Assembly (NCBI GenBank): GCA_910574455.1
Contig: CAJSYZ010000007.1
Span: 3,541,773 to 3,605,772 of the forward strand
Reading direction: 5' to 3'
From: Trichaptum fuscoviolaceum
Lineage: Eukaryota; Basidiomycota; Agaricomycetes; Hymenochaetales; Trichaptaceae
DNA: 64,000 nucleotides
The notes below the pieces were generated by a model. That model worked only from the letters and a program-made list of their open reading frames with translations, was not told where the DNA came from and did not search any database. Below, piece after piece: positions 1-10,353 of the stretch (the stretch's first letter is position 1; the number at the start of each line of letters is the position of its first letter). Made by a program: the position numbers and the translations under genes.

Positions 1-1384
1 CCGCACACGGGGTGGCGGGAATGTGGTCTGCGGGCCGGGACAGGACGCTACTAACGAGACTAGTTGGCTGGCACGTGCGTGGCCAGGCCAATCACCTGGG
101 GCTATCTCAAGACGGGGTTAGCATCGAGGAGCGGGGAAGCTAAGAGGTTTCCCTTGGACAACGGGAAACTCGCGCGATTCGCGACGGGATCATGCAGGGA
201 ATCTGGTTCGGGTTTCGACCGGGTTTCGAGTTCGGGTTTCGACTGGGAATCGAGTTCGGGTTTCGACCGGGAATCGTAGCGGGAATCTTTCGGGAATCAG
301 AGCGGGAACTTAGCGGGGGTTGCGATGGGAATCGCGGCGGGATCGAAGGCGGGAATCCTGCGGGGGATTTGCGCAGGGATTCGAGACGGGACGCGAGGCG
401 GGAAACGAGCGGGTTTTCGACTGGGATCGTGCGGGGGAAAGGAGCGGGATTCCAACCGGGAAGCGAGCGGGGTTTCTACCGGGACTGAGCGGGGGAGTCT
501 GGCGAGACTCTAGTCGGGAAACGAGCGGGGGGAGTTTGGCGGGACTCCAACCGGGATGAGTGGGGGAGTCTTGACAGGACTCCAACCGTGAACGAGCGTG
601 GGTTGCGGGATTGTCAGAGGGGACGCTTGACAGTGTTCGCGGCGAGGCGGGATTCCTGGCGGGGCAGGCTGTGGACGAACAAGGGCAGGTCGAGAGGCGC
701 AGGATGTCGAAGGGGTTAGCTAGGGCACCGTGGCAGGACGAGCGCAGGGCAGGGTTCGTGACCGGGCAGGATTGCGGGACAGCAATCCTTGACTGCTGTC
801 GTGTTGGCTTACTCAAGGCCAGACAGAGGTCGGCTTTGGACGCAGTGGATCAATCTCCTAACTGCACTTCATGACTGTGGACGCGAGGCCGGGATCTGGT
901 ATCCGGGCATAGTCGAGAACCTACGAGGTCTGGGATAGCTATGGCTATGGCTATGGCTGTGGCAGGCTATGGCTATGGCTGTGGCTATGGTGAGTGACTT
1001 CGGGACTATGGCGAGGTACGGGGTTCGCTGGAGCGGGGAACAGAGCATGACGGGAGCGGGGAACAGAGCATGACGGGAGCGGGGAGCGAGCGGGGGATCA
1101 TCCTAGAGTCGGGGGAACGACGAGGCGGGTATAGGGATGGATCGAGACGCGGGGACGAGGCGGGGGACTGACGAGGAGACGTGGGCGAGGACAAGCAGGG
1201 GCGAGGAGGTCGTAGCGGGGCGGAACTCTTAGCAGGAGAATGCATGGCGAAGCAGAGGTTCTTCTGGGATCAGAGAGCGGGGGATCCTTTCGGGATCTAG
1301 CCAAGGTCGCGATTTCGGGTTTCAGTATACCGGGTTCTGTTCGGGATTGCCTTAGACATGTTGGGGTCCTGGGGGATCCCGACA
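1..1384 (-). repeat. LTR1 of gag-only element (partial, cut by window start)
   Basis: Near-identical to 3977-5360. It holds most of U3 in minus orientation. The LTR terminus (TG on the minus strand) is at 1383-1384, next to the pyrimidine run that is the complement of the polypurine tract. Small frames inside it are Arg/Gly/Ser-rich translations of GGGAATC-type repeats and are not genes. Confidence 0.88.
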
Positions 1385-1401
1385 TTACCCCCCTCCAAAG
1401 G
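1385..1401 (-). promoter_or_regulatory. Polypurine tract of gag-only element
   Basis: On the minus strand this reads CCTTTGGAGGGGGGTAA and abuts the LTR TG at 1384. It is identical to the tract before the 3' LTR of the Gypsy at 28100-28116. A second copy lies at 5361-5377. It would prime plus-strand DNA synthesis. Confidence 0.85.
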
Positions 1402-1575
1402 TGCTACTCCGGAGCACCAAAGGATTAGAGTAGTCTTTAGCTTTCCGTACTAATTATCCAATACTTAATAACCATAATCATAACCAAGGCGCAGAGTCTT
1501 TCGGGATTTCCGTCGAGAAACCATTATTACCAACGCGGGACTAAACATAATCCGAAAAAAATTTCGCGGGGGAAT

Positions 1576-2763
1576 CTACCGGGTTTTGACCAAAATTCGC
1601 GCCAACGGGCGGCTTTGCTTTCGTTGTCGAGGCGTGCCTTTCCCACCAAGCTGGGGAGAGGCAGTCAGTTTACCTAGGCGGTCGGGTTTCGCAAGTACCA
1701 GGGGCGGGGACGAAGCGGGGGTCGAGGACGAGACTTCAGGCGGGGCGGCCTCAGGGGGCCCTTCCGGGATCGACTGGAACTGGGCTGGACGGGATTTTCG
1801 ATGCAGGAAATCTACCAAAGTTCGGGACGCGTTTGCTTGTGCTTCTGCAGCACCAAGCAGTCGTTCGGGAACAACGGGGTCGAGCGGGGTCGGGATCGAA
1901 GCGGGAACTGGTTCAGAGACCGGGGAAACAGGTGCGGGAACTGGAGGCACGGCGGGAGAAGCTGGGGTCGAAGCGTCTGGAGCGGGGGACGTGACAGTCG
2001 GGACTGGGGCGGCAGTAGACGTTGACGGGATCGTTTGCAGGTCAGAGATGCATACTTGTATCAAACCCTGTAAGAGGCTTTCAACTTCGTGGCGCAGGAA
2101 CTGGCTGAACGCGGGATCCGTGTCTTGGACTATCCGGGTGCAGTGGGGCACCATTCGGGTCAGGACTTGTGCAACGCGACTCAACATGGCGGGAGACGGT
2201 TCTGAGGCAGCGGGAGCGCGGGTTTCCGGGGCAGAATCCGAGGACGTAGCTTGGACACCTATCGTCGCAAACTGGCGTTTCGGGCTAGACTTCCGGGGTG
2301 CGACCTTTGCGGGGGGAGCGGCTTTTTTCACGGGAGGCCTTTCAGCACAATCGCGAATCAAGTGGCCCTTTGTTCCGCAGTAGAAGCAGAGCCCAAGTTT
2401 TCGCCTTTCATGCCTATCAGCATCAGAAAGGGTGCGCTTGGTCGAGGACGGGATTCGGGGAACCGTAGGACGGGGCATCGTGGCACGGGGCGGGGCAGTC
2501 GGACATGCGGGAACCAAATGTTCATTAGAACCGCAGTAGAAACAGAGGCGCAGTTTACGGCGCAGTTCGCGGGTTTCTGGGGACGATGTCTGGGACGCAG
2601 GACGAGAGCGGGGACGAGGTGCTACCGAGGCTGGGGAAGTTGACCGGGACATGGCTGGCGAGGCAGGGACAGAGACAAGCAGGGGGAGCTGGACAGCAGG
2701 TGACTGTGGCCGGGAATTGCTCGAGAAAGACGAGCGCGTGGAGCGGGAGTCTGACGCGGACAT
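1576..2763 (-). CDS. Gag-like protein with two CCHC zinc knuckles, copy 1 (395 aa)
   Basis: The only substantial ORF of the internal region, starting at an ATG (2761-2763). Two knuckles of the form CX2CX4HX4C are near the N-terminus, roughly residues 74-87 (CFYCGSNEHLVPAC) and 124-137 (CFYCGTKGHLIRDC). They sit between Ser/Pro-rich stretches. The C-terminal half is Pro/Ala-rich with a possibly helical segment around residues 195-240. The knuckles resemble that of the Gypsy gag at 23136 (CYYCGEKDHLVSDC). I see no typical retrotransposon capsid domain, and knuckles at the N-terminus are unusual because gag knuckles normally follow the capsid. An RNA-binding, gag-derived role is inferred. The frame is open in both tandem copies, which suggests recent constraint or very recent origin. 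Confidence 0.75.
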   Translation of the reverse strand: MSASDSRSTRSSFSSNSRPQSPAVQLPLLVSVPASPAMSRSTSPASVAPRPRSRPASQTSSPETRELRRKLRLCFYCGSNEHLVPACPTAPPRATMPRPTVPRIPSSTKRTLSDADRHERRKLGLCFYCGTKGHLIRDCAERPPVKKAAPPAKVAPRKSSPKRQFATIGVQATSSDSAPETRAPAASEPSPAMLSRVAQVLTRMVPHCTRIVQDTDPAFSQFLRHEVESLLQGLIQVCISDLQTIPSTSTAAPVPTVTSPAPDASTPASPAVPPVPAPVSPVSEPVPASIPTPLDPVVPERLLGAAEAQANASRTLVDFLHRKSRPAQFQSIPEGPPEAAPPEVSSSTPASSPPLVLAKPDRLGKLTASPQLGGKGTPRQRKQSRPLARILVKTR

Positions 2764-2853
2764 AGCGACGCGGGGATTTTTGTCGAAGTCCGAAAAAAAA
2801 GAGTCGGGTAAGGAACGTAGATTGTTGCCAATCCTGGTTACGGTAAGCTTTAG

Positions 2854-2864
2854 ACTTTTGTCCT
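2854..2864 (-). promoter_or_regulatory. Self-priming site of gag-only element
   Basis: Minus-strand AGGACAAAAGT begins two bases inside the 5' LTR end (LTR terminus at 2867). It is the perfect reverse complement of ACTTTTGTCCT in the LTR at 3487-3497. The same layout in the Gypsy differs by one compensated base pair. Tf1-type elements prime reverse transcription by folding back the mRNA 5' end; that mechanism is inferred here from complementarity. Confidence 0.75.
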
Positions 2865-3120
2865 AATGTTACGACCTGGGGGGAACCTGGGGGCCGGAGC
2901 GCGTTAGCGGCTTCCGGGGCAAGGCCTGGGAGAGCGCGCGGCAGCGGAGAAGGCGAAGGGGAACCGTTAAGGACGCTACTACGCCAACGGAGTCGCGCGG
3001 GGAGCGGGGCTACGGGGGCGAGACGCAAGGGGGCTCAAGGCGAGGACGGGACGGAGTCAGAGTCGAGGCGGGGAAGGCAGAGTCGAGGCGCGGGGAGACA
3101 GAGTCGAGACGCGGGGAAAT

Positions 3121-3297
3121 GCCAAGCGGGATTCTGGCGGGAATCTGGATTCGTGCGGGAATCTGGATTCGTGCGGGAATCGCAGAGCGGGAATCGTTCG
3201 GGACTTTGGCGGGAATCACAGAGCGGGATTCCGGCGGGAATCTCAGAGCGGGTTTCTGGGCAGGACTCAGAGCGGGATTCGCAGAGCGGGATCCGGG
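3121..3297 (-). repeat. Degenerate tandem repeat in U5 (GGGATTC/GGGAATC motif)
   Basis: Imperfect units built from GCGGGATTC and GCGGGAATCTCAGA follow each other. The same block is at 7094-7270 and is longer and differently arranged at 17521-17790, so copy number varies between LTR copies. The Gypsy LTR has a short block of the same motif in its U5 at 22885-23040. No coding sense is apparent. Confidence 0.8.
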
Positions 3298-3486
3298 ACA
3301 AGACAGAGACAAGAGAGCCAGAGAGCAGGCGTGCTCAGGACGGGAGCAGAGAGCTCAGGATAACCGGGATCTCAAGGCAACACTTCTGTATCAGGAGGAG
3401 GTTCCCTAAGGAACACTCGACAAGTTAGCATTGTAAAACTACACTAGAGACAAGACAGAAACACACCTAAGGAAGCACTCGACAAG

Positions 3487-3530
3487 AGGACAAAAGTGAG
3501 TGCTCCTTACGGTGGCGACAGGTATTTATC
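3487..3530 (-). promoter_or_regulatory. Inferred core promoter: TATA-like box and transcript start (R)
   Basis: On the minus strand GATAAATA (3523-3530) precedes ACTTTTGTCCT (3487-3497) by about 30 bases, the usual TATA-to-start distance. The Gypsy LTR has the same arrangement at 22708-22752. The start at 3497 is inferred because self-priming elements use the mRNA 5' end to pair with the priming site. Equivalents lie at about 7460-7503 and in the partial LTR near 17990-18040. Confidence 0.65.
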
Positions 3531-4159
3531 TACTGGGCAGAATCTACAGGGAACGGGCATGCACAAACGCGCAACTAACTAGTTACACAATCTTGCGGGC
3601 GAAGGCCGCGCATACAGTGACGTGAATCCGGGATTCGGGATTCGGTGCGGGGGACATCTGGGCAAGATCTAAGGGAACGAGCGTGAAGCATGGTCAAGTG
3701 AAACAAAGAGAACTAAAGGAATGTAATTGTGCGCGAGGTATCAAGCTGGCGCACGGGCAGCGGGGTAACGAGCGTGGGGGGCGGATGTAATGCCTACATC
3801 GTCTCGGGATAAGTTGCAGGCAACTTCTGGCGTGGATCAGGGTCGTGGGAGATCGACAGGGACCAACTTCGAAGAAGCCGGTGCTTCGATGTCGTAACGA
3901 AGCCTAATCGCGAGGCGCGCGCGGGGCAGGGCGACTAAGGACGGGGTTCGAGTCCTTGCGGACAATGAGATCAATCCCGCACACGGGGTGGCGGGAATGT
4001 GGTCTGCGGGCCGGGACAGGACGCTACTAACGAGACTAGTTGGCTGGCACGTGCGTGGCCAGGCCAATCACCTGGGGCTATCTCAAGACGGGGTTAGCAT
4101 CGAGGAGCGGGGAAGCTAAGAGGTTTCCCTTGGACAACGGGAAACTCGCGCGATTCGCG

Positions 4160-4590
4160 ACGGGATCATGCAGGGAATCTGGTTCGGGTTTCGACCGGGT
4201 TTCGAGTTCGGGTTTCGACTGGGAATCGAGTTCGGGTTTCGACCGGGAATCGTAGCGGGAATCTTTCGGGAATCAGAGCGGGAACTTAGCGGGGGTTGCG
4301 ATGGGAATCGCGGCGGGATCGAAGGCGGGAATCCTGCGCGGGGATTTGCGCAGGGATTCGAGACGGGACGCGAGGCGGGAAACGAGCGGGTTTTCGACTG
4401 GGATCGTGCGGGGGAAAGGAGCGGGATTCCAACCGGGAAGCGAGCGGGGTTTCTACCGGGACTGAGCGGGGGAGTCTGGCGAGACTCTAGTCGGGAAACG
4501 AGCGGGGGGAGTTTGGCGGGACTCCAACCGGGATGAGTGGGGGAGTCTTGACAGGACTCCAACCGTGAACGAGCGTGGGTTGCGGGATTG
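4160..4590 (-). repeat. Degenerate GC-rich tandem repeat in U3
   Basis: Long run of variants of TTCGGGTTTCGACCGGGAATC and GCGGGAAACGAGCGGG. Copies are at about 184-614, 4160-4590 and 8133-8563. The motif core (GGGAAT/GGGATT) is shared with the U5 block. A separate GCTATG hexamer run follows at 4916-4967 (also 940-991 and 8887-8938), and a duplicated segment containing GAACAGAGCATGACGG at about 5006-5053. Confidence 0.75.
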
Positions 4591-5360
4591 TCAGAGGGGA
4601 CGCTTGACAGTGTTCGCGGCGAGGCGGGATTCCTGGCGGGGCAGGCTGTGGACGAACAAGGGCAGGTCGAGAGGCGCAGGATGTCGAAGGGGTTAGCTAG
4701 GGCACCGTGGCAGGACGAGCGCAGGGCAGGGTTCGTGACCGGGCAGGATTGCGGGACAGCAATCCTTGACTGCTGTCGTGTTGGCTTACTCAAGGCCAGA
4801 CAGAGGTCGGCTTTGGACGCAGTGGATCAATCTCCTAACTGCACTTCATGACTGTGGACGCGAGGCCGGGATCTGGTATCCGGGCATAGTCGAGAACCTA
4901 CGAGGTCTGGGATAGCTATGGCTATGGCTATGGCTGTGGCAGGCTATGGCTATGGCTGTGGCTATGGTGAGTGACTTCGGGACTATGGCGAGGTACGGGG
5001 TTCGCTGGAGCGGGGAACAGAGCATGACGGGAGCGGGGAACAGAGCATGACGGGAGCGGGGAGCGAGCGGGGGATCATCCTAGAGTCGGGGGAACGACGA
5101 GGCGGGCTAGGGATGGATCGAGACGCGGGGACGAGGCGGGGGACTGACGAGGAGACGTGGGCGAGGACAAGCAGGGGCGAGGAGGTCGTAGCGGGGCGGA
5201 ACTCTTAGCAGGAGAATGCATGGCGAAGCAGAGGTTCTTCTGGGATCAGAGAGCGGGGGATCCTTTCGGGATCTAGCCAAGGTCGCGATTTCGGGTTTCA
5301 GTATACCGGGTTCTGTTCGGGATTGCCTTAGACATGTTGGGGTCCTGGGGGATCCCGACA

Positions 5361-5377
5361 TTACCCCCCTCCAAAGG
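5361..5377 (-). promoter_or_regulatory. Polypurine tract, second unit
   Basis: Same minus-strand sequence as 1385-1401, directly inside the LTR2 terminus at 5360. Confidence 0.8.
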
Positions 5378-5551
5378 TGCTACTCCGGAGCACCAAAGGA
5401 TTAGAGTAGTCTTTAGCTTTCCGTACTAATTATCCAATACTTAATAACCATAATCATAACCAAGGCGCAGAGTCTTTCGGGATTTCCGTCGAGAAACCAT
5501 TATTACCAACGCGGGACTAAACATAATCCGAAAAAAATTTCGCGGGGGAAT

Positions 5552-6736
5552 CTACCGGGTTTTGACCAAAATTCGCGCCAACGGGCGGCTTTGCTTTCGT
5601 CGAGGCGTGCCTTTCCCACCAAGCTGGGGAGAGGCAGTCAGTTTACCTAGGCGGTCGGGTTTCGCAAGTACCAGGGGCGGGGACGAAGCGGGGGTCGAGG
5701 ACGAGACTTCAGGCGGGGCGGCCTCAGGGGGCCCTTCCGGGATCGACTGGAACTGGGCTGGACGGGATTTTCGATGCAGGAAATCTACCAAAGTTCGGGA
5801 CGCGTTTGCTTGTGCTTCTGCAGCACCAAGCAGTCGTTCGGGAACAACGGGGTCGAGCGGGGTCGGGATCGAAGCGGGAACTGGTTCAGAGACCGGGGAA
5901 ACAGGTGCGGGAACTGGAGGCACGGCGGGAGAAGCTGGGGTCGAAGCGTCTGGAGCGGGGGACGTGACAGTCGGGACTGGGGCGGCAGTAGACGTTGACG
6001 GGATCGTTTGCAGGTCAGAGATGCATACTTGTATCAAACCCTGTAAGAGGCTTTCAACTTCGTGGCGCAGGAACTGGCTGAACGCGGGATCCGTGTCTTG
6101 GACTATCCGGGTGCAGTGGGGCACCATTCGGGTCAGGACTTGTGCAACGCGACTCAACATGGCGGGAGACGGTTCTGAGGCAGCGGGAGCGCGGGTTTCC
6201 GGGGCAGAATCCGAGGACGTAGCTTGGACACCTATCGTCGCAAACTGGCGTTTCGGGCTAGACTTCCGGGGTGCGACCTTTGCGGGGGGAGCGGCTTTTT
6301 TCACGGGAGGCCTTTCAGCACAATCGCGAATCAAGTGGCCCTTTGTTCCGCAGTAGAAGCAGAGCCCAAGTTTTCGCCTTTCATGCCTATCAGCATCAGA
6401 AAGGGTGCGCTTGGTCGAGGACGGGATTCGGGGAACCGTAGGACGGGGCATCGTGGCACGGGGCGGGGCAGTCGGACATGCGGGAACCAAATGTTCATTA
6501 GAACCGCAGTAGAAACAGAGGCGCAGTTTACGGCGCAGTTCGCGGGTTTCTGGGGACGATGTCTGGGACGCAGGACGAGAGCGGGGACGAGGTGCTACCG
6601 AGGCTGGGGAAGTTGACCGGGACATGGCTGGCGAGGCAGGGACAGAGACAAGCAGGGGGAGCTGGACAGCAGGTGACTGTGGCCGGGAATTGCTCGAGAA
6701 AGACGAGCGCGTGGAGCGGGAGTCTGACGCGGACAT
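5552..6736 (-). CDS. Gag-like protein with two CCHC zinc knuckles, copy 2 (394 aa)
   Basis: Second tandem copy of the ORF at 1576-2763. It lacks one codon near the C-terminus through an in-frame 3-bp loss near 5600. Knuckles and low-complexity regions are otherwise unchanged. Its priming site is at about 6827-6837, next to LTR3. Role as for copy 1: gag-derived RNA-binding protein by inference, with no enzymatic domain. Confidence 0.75.
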   Translation of the reverse strand: MSASDSRSTRSSFSSNSRPQSPAVQLPLLVSVPASPAMSRSTSPASVAPRPRSRPASQTSSPETRELRRKLRLCFYCGSNEHLVPACPTAPPRATMPRPTVPRIPSSTKRTLSDADRHERRKLGLCFYCGTKGHLIRDCAERPPVKKAAPPAKVAPRKSSPKRQFATIGVQATSSDSAPETRAPAASEPSPAMLSRVAQVLTRMVPHCTRIVQDTDPAFSQFLRHEVESLLQGLIQVCISDLQTIPSTSTAAPVPTVTSPAPDASTPASPAVPPVPAPVSPVSEPVPASIPTPLDPVVPERLLGAAEAQANASRTLVDFLHRKSRPAQFQSIPEGPPEAAPPEVSSSTPASSPPLVLAKPDRLGKLTASPQLGGKGTPRRKQSRPLARILVKTR

Positions 6737-6839
6737 AGCGACGCGGGGATTTTTGTCGAAGTCCGAAAAAAAAGAGTCGGGTAAGGAACGTAGATTGTTG
6801 CCAATCCTGGTTACGGTAAGCTTTAGACTTTTGTCCTAA

Positions 6840-9332
6840 TGTTACGACCTGGGGGGAACCTGGGGGCCGGAGCGCGTTAGCGGCTTCCGGGGCAAGGCCT
6901 GGGAGAGCGCGCGGCAGCGGAGAAGGCGAAGGGGAACCGTTAAGGACGCTACTACGCCAACGGAGTCGCGCGGGGAGCGGGGCTACGGGGGCGAGACGCA
7001 AGGGGGCTCAAGGCGAGGACGGGACGGAGTCAGAGTCGAGGCGGGGAAGGCAGAGTCGAGGCGCGGGGAGACAGAGTCGAGACGCGGGGAAATGCCAAGC
7101 GGGATTCTGGCGGGAATCTGGATTCGTGCGGGAATCTGGATTCGTGCGGGAATCGCAGAGCGGGAATCGTTCGGGACTTTGGCGGGAATCACAGAGCGGG
7201 ATTCCGGCGGGAATCTCAGAGCGGGTTTCTGGGCAGGACTCAGAGCGGGATTCGCAGAGCGGGATCCGGGACAAGACAGAGACAAGAGAGCCAGAGAGCA
7301 GGCGTGCTCAGGACGGGAGCAGAGAGCTCAGGATAACCGGGATCTCAAGGCAACACTTCTGTATCAGGAGGAGGTTCCCTAAGGAAGCACTCGACAAGTT
7401 AGCATTGTAAAACTACACTAGAGACAAGACAGAAACACACCTAAGGAAGCACTCGACAAGAGGACAAAAGTGAGTGCTCCTTACGGTGGCGACAGGTATT
7501 TATCTACTGGGCAGAATCTACAGGGAACGGGCATGCACAAACGCGCAACTAACTAGTTACACAATCTTGCGGGCGAAGGCCGCGCATACAGTGACGTGAA
7601 TCCGGGATTCGGGATTCGGTGCGGGGGACATCTGGGCAAGATCTAAGGGAACGAGCGTGAAGCATGGTCAAGTGAAACAAAGAGAACTAAAGGAATGTAA
7701 TTGTGCGCGAGGTATCAAGCTGGCGCACGGGCAGCGGGGTAACGAGCGTGGGGGGCGGATGTAATGCCTACATCGTCTCGGGATAAGTTGCAGGCAACTT
7801 CTGGCGTGGATCAGGGTCGTGGGAGATCGACAGGGACCAACTTCGAAGAAGCCGGTGCTTCGATGTCGTAACGAAGCCTAATCGCGAGCGCGCGCGGGGC
7901 AGGGCGACTAAGGACGGGGTTCGAGTCCTTGCGGACAATGAGATCAATCCCGCACACGGGGTGGCGGGAATGTGGTCTGCGGGCCGGGACAGGACGCTAC
8001 TAACGAGACTAGTTGGCTGGCACGTGCGTGGCCAGGCCAATCACCTGGGGCTATCTCAAGACGGGGTTAGCATCGAGGAGCGGGGAAGCTAAGAGGTTTC
8101 CCTTGGACAACGGGAAACTCGCGCGATTCGCGACGGGATCATGCAGGGAATCTGGTTCGGGTTTCGACCGGGTTTCGAGTTCGGGTTTCGACTGGGAATC
8201 GAGTTCGGGTTTCGACCGGGAATCGTAGCGGGAATCTTTCGGGAATCAGAGCGGGAACTTAGCGGGGGTTGCGATGGGAATCGCGGCGGGATCGAAGGCG
8301 GGAATCCTGCGGGGGATTTGCGCAGGGATTCGAGACGGGACGCGAGGCGGGAAACGAGCGGGTTTTCGACTGGGATCGTGCGGGGGAAAGGAGCGGGATT
8401 CCAACCGGGAAGCGAGCGGGGTTTCTACCGGGACTGAGCGGGGGAGTCTGGCGAGACTCTAGTCGGGAAACGAGCGGGGGGAGTTTGGCGGGACTCCAAC
8501 CGGGATGAGTGGGGGAGTCTTGACAGGACTCCAACCGTGAACGAGCGTGGGTTGCGGGATTGTCAGAGGGGACGCTTGACAGTGTTCGCGGCGAGGCGGG
8601 ATTCCTGGCGGGGCAGGCTGTGGACGAACAAGGGCAGGTCGAGAGGCGCAGGATGTCGAAGGGGTTAGCTAGGGCACCGTGGCAGGACGAGCGCAGGGCA
8701 GGGTTCGTGACCGGGCAGGATTGCGGGACAGCAATCCTTGACTGCTGTCGTGTTGGCTTACTCAAGGCCAGACAGAGGTCGGCTTTGGACGCAGTGGATC
8801 AATCTCCTAACTGCACTTCATGACTGTGGACGCGAGGCCGGGATCTGGTATCCGGGCATAGTCGAGAACCTACGAGGTCTGGGATAGCTATGGCTATGGC
8901 TATGGCTGTGGCAGGCTATGGCTATGGCTGTGGCTATGGTGAGTGACTTCGGGACTATGGCGAGGTACGGGGTTCGCTGGAGCGGGGAACAGAGCATGAC
9001 GGGAGCGGGGAACAGAGCATGACGGGAGCGGGGAGCGAGCGGGGGATCATCCTAGAGTCGGGGGAACGACGAGGCGGGCTAGGGATGGATCGAGACGCGG
9101 GGACGAGGCGGGGGACTGACGAGGAGACGTGGGCGAGGACAAGCAGGGGCGAGGAGGTCGTAGCGGGGCGGAACTCTTAGCAGGAGAATGCATGGCGAAG
9201 CAGAGGTTCTTCTGGGATCAGAGAGCGGGGGATCCTTTCGGGATCTAGCCAAGGTCGCGATTTCGGGTTTCAGTATACCGGGTTCTGTTCGGGATTGCCT
9301 TAGACATGTTGGGGTCCTGGGGGATCCCGACA
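6840..9332 (-). repeat. LTR3 of gag-only element (complete, 2493 bp)
   Basis: Full-length LTR closing the array. It ends at 9332 with CA on the plus strand and is followed by LINE 3' sequence beginning CCCGTCATCG. The uninterrupted LINE reads GGCGCCCGTCATCG (11396-11409), so CCCGT is the likely target duplication. The partner lies left of the window. Confidence 0.87.
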
Positions 9333-9982
9333 CCCGTCATCGAGGTAAACTACGAAACTGGGCGGGCAGTGCCCGCCACCGAAGGTGGCGGCTAAGTGGG
9401 CGCACCGCCTATTAAAGAAGGGAAGGAAGAGGAGAGATTGGTTTACATATCACCACGCCCATGTCAAGGCGCAGGTGAACCTACACTACAAGCAAAGACG
9501 GAGTTTAGAAAAGAGGGCGCGTCCGGGCACAGTACCTGGGCGTTAACCTGGGTAAAGCACCGTTCTGTCTGGGATTGCTGGTGCCTCATACATAAAAGAA
9601 AAGTAAGTTGCATCAAAGATCAAGAGGAGGGTCTGAAACGTGACTGTTAAAATCATAAAGATCCGGGTCCGTGTCCTGAGTGCGTGGTCCAAGGGAGCGC
9701 CGTACATACACACGAAGGGTCGTTAGGTCCATGTCCTGGTCGGTTGGGAGGCCATCTAGCTCCATCATCGCAAATGCAAGGCGGATAGCAGCTGAGGTGC
9801 GCTGAGTGGGTCGGTCGAGATGCCTAGTGAACTTAAGCCACTTGCGAATCACGTCGATGAGGGGTTCATCTGCCCACTCTGTGTGGTGGGCTGGGAGTGG
9901 GGTGCCTTTGGGCCAGACCTTGCCAATCCAAGGGCGGAAAGTCTTGCAACCACCAAGTATGTGGGCGGCGGTCTGGGCAGGC
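9333..9982 (-). mobile_element. LINE fragment C: 5'-truncated 3' end
   Basis: Matches 11405-12051 of LINE-A: 3' UTR with hairpins, then the last part of ORF2. On its 3' side it is cut by the gag-only array at 9332. On its 5' side it stops abruptly at 9982, where Gypsy gag/protease sequence begins. This is what a 5'-truncated LINE insertion into a Gypsy would look like. Confidence 0.8.
9613..9982 (-). pseudogene. LINE ORF2 C-terminal fragment
   Basis: Encodes the C-terminal tail after the RNase H domain, from about PAQTAAHILGGC to the natural stop, and is nearly identical to the same part of LINE-F. The frame runs into Gypsy protease sequence upstream and carries no endonuclease or reverse transcriptase. 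It is a dead remnant. Confidence 0.8.
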
Positions 9983-10336
9983 CAACTCTTTTCCAAGGGT
10001 GGTAACATAGAATCGCATAGCATAGTGGACATTTCCAAGTTTGACATGAAGGGGGACATAAGATGTGATGTGTCCGGCATTGTTGAATGTTCCGTCAACA
10101 TTGCGTGGTCGAAGTGATTGTTGCAATTTGATAGTTTTGATCTGGAGATTTTCTACGAGTGTTTTGTCAATGAATAGACCTTCTGCTCCGGTGTCGAGTA
10201 AGGCGGTGGCTTTGTGGGTTTTCTGGTTATATAGGATCGTGATTGGGATTCGTAAGGCGTGATTGTCGTTAATTGAGTTGATGAGCAGCCTAATATTCAA
10301 TGAGAGAGAGGGCTGCGGGTGCTCTTCGTTGTTCAA
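9983..10336 (-). pseudogene. Gypsy-2 aspartic protease fragment
   Basis: The minus-strand frame contains LLDTGAEGLFID, a retropepsin active-site motif (DTGA), with flanking protease-like sequence about 118 codons long. It is in a different frame from the upstream gag, as expected for a gag/pol junction. It is cut at 9982 by LINE-C, so reverse transcriptase and integrase are missing here. Confidence 0.7.
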
Positions 10337-10353
10337 AAATTTCCTTCTTCAAC

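Larger units (their letters stand above)
2867..5360 (-). repeat. LTR2 of gag-only element (complete, 2494 bp)
   Basis: Shared between the two tandem units. On the minus strand it runs from TG at 5360 to CA at 2867. With transcription start placed near 3497, U3 is about 1.86 kb and R-U5 about 0.63 kb. It carries two blocks of degenerate GC-rich repeats and a GCTATG microsatellite. Termini and the TATA/R region match the 818-bp Gypsy LTR, so this looks like an enlarged relative of that LTR. LTR3 at 6840-9332 is the same length within one base. Confidence 0.87.
1..9332 (-). mobile_element. Tandem array of a gag-only LTR retrotransposon (LTR-int-LTR-int-LTR)
   Basis: A 3976/3973-bp unit repeats almost without change. 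Read on the minus strand it is an LTR retrotransposon. Each LTR starts TGTCGGGATC and ends GGTCGTAACA. A purine tract lies inside the 3' LTR and a priming site inside the 5' LTR. The window opens about 1110 bp into LTR1; LTR2 is 2867-5360 and LTR3 is 6840-9332. The two internal regions (1385-2866 and 5361-6839) hold only a zinc-knuckle ORF, with no protease, reverse transcriptase or integrase. The array ends exactly at an LTR terminus at 9332, inside LINE 3' sequence, and CCCGT (9333-9337) is the expected 5-bp target duplication. Copies differ by a few 1-3 bp indels, so the array is young. LTR-LTR recombination or unequal crossing-over would explain the shared LTR. Confidence 0.88.

Noticed and set aside
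64..874. Overlapping Arg/Gly/Ser/Pro-rich ORFs on both strands in the LTRs
   Set aside because: They translate degenerate GC-rich repeats, overlap in several frames and recur in every LTR copy; many begin at non-ATG codons.
1586..2383. Plus-strand 265-codon ORF opposite the gag-like gene
   Set aside because: Shadow of the minus-strand ORF, whose zinc knuckles make it the coding strand.
3121..3297. Repeat-spacer look of the GGGATTC blocks as a CRISPR array
   Set aside because: Repeats are imperfect, have no uniform unique spacers, sit in retrotransposon LTRs and occur in a eukaryote.
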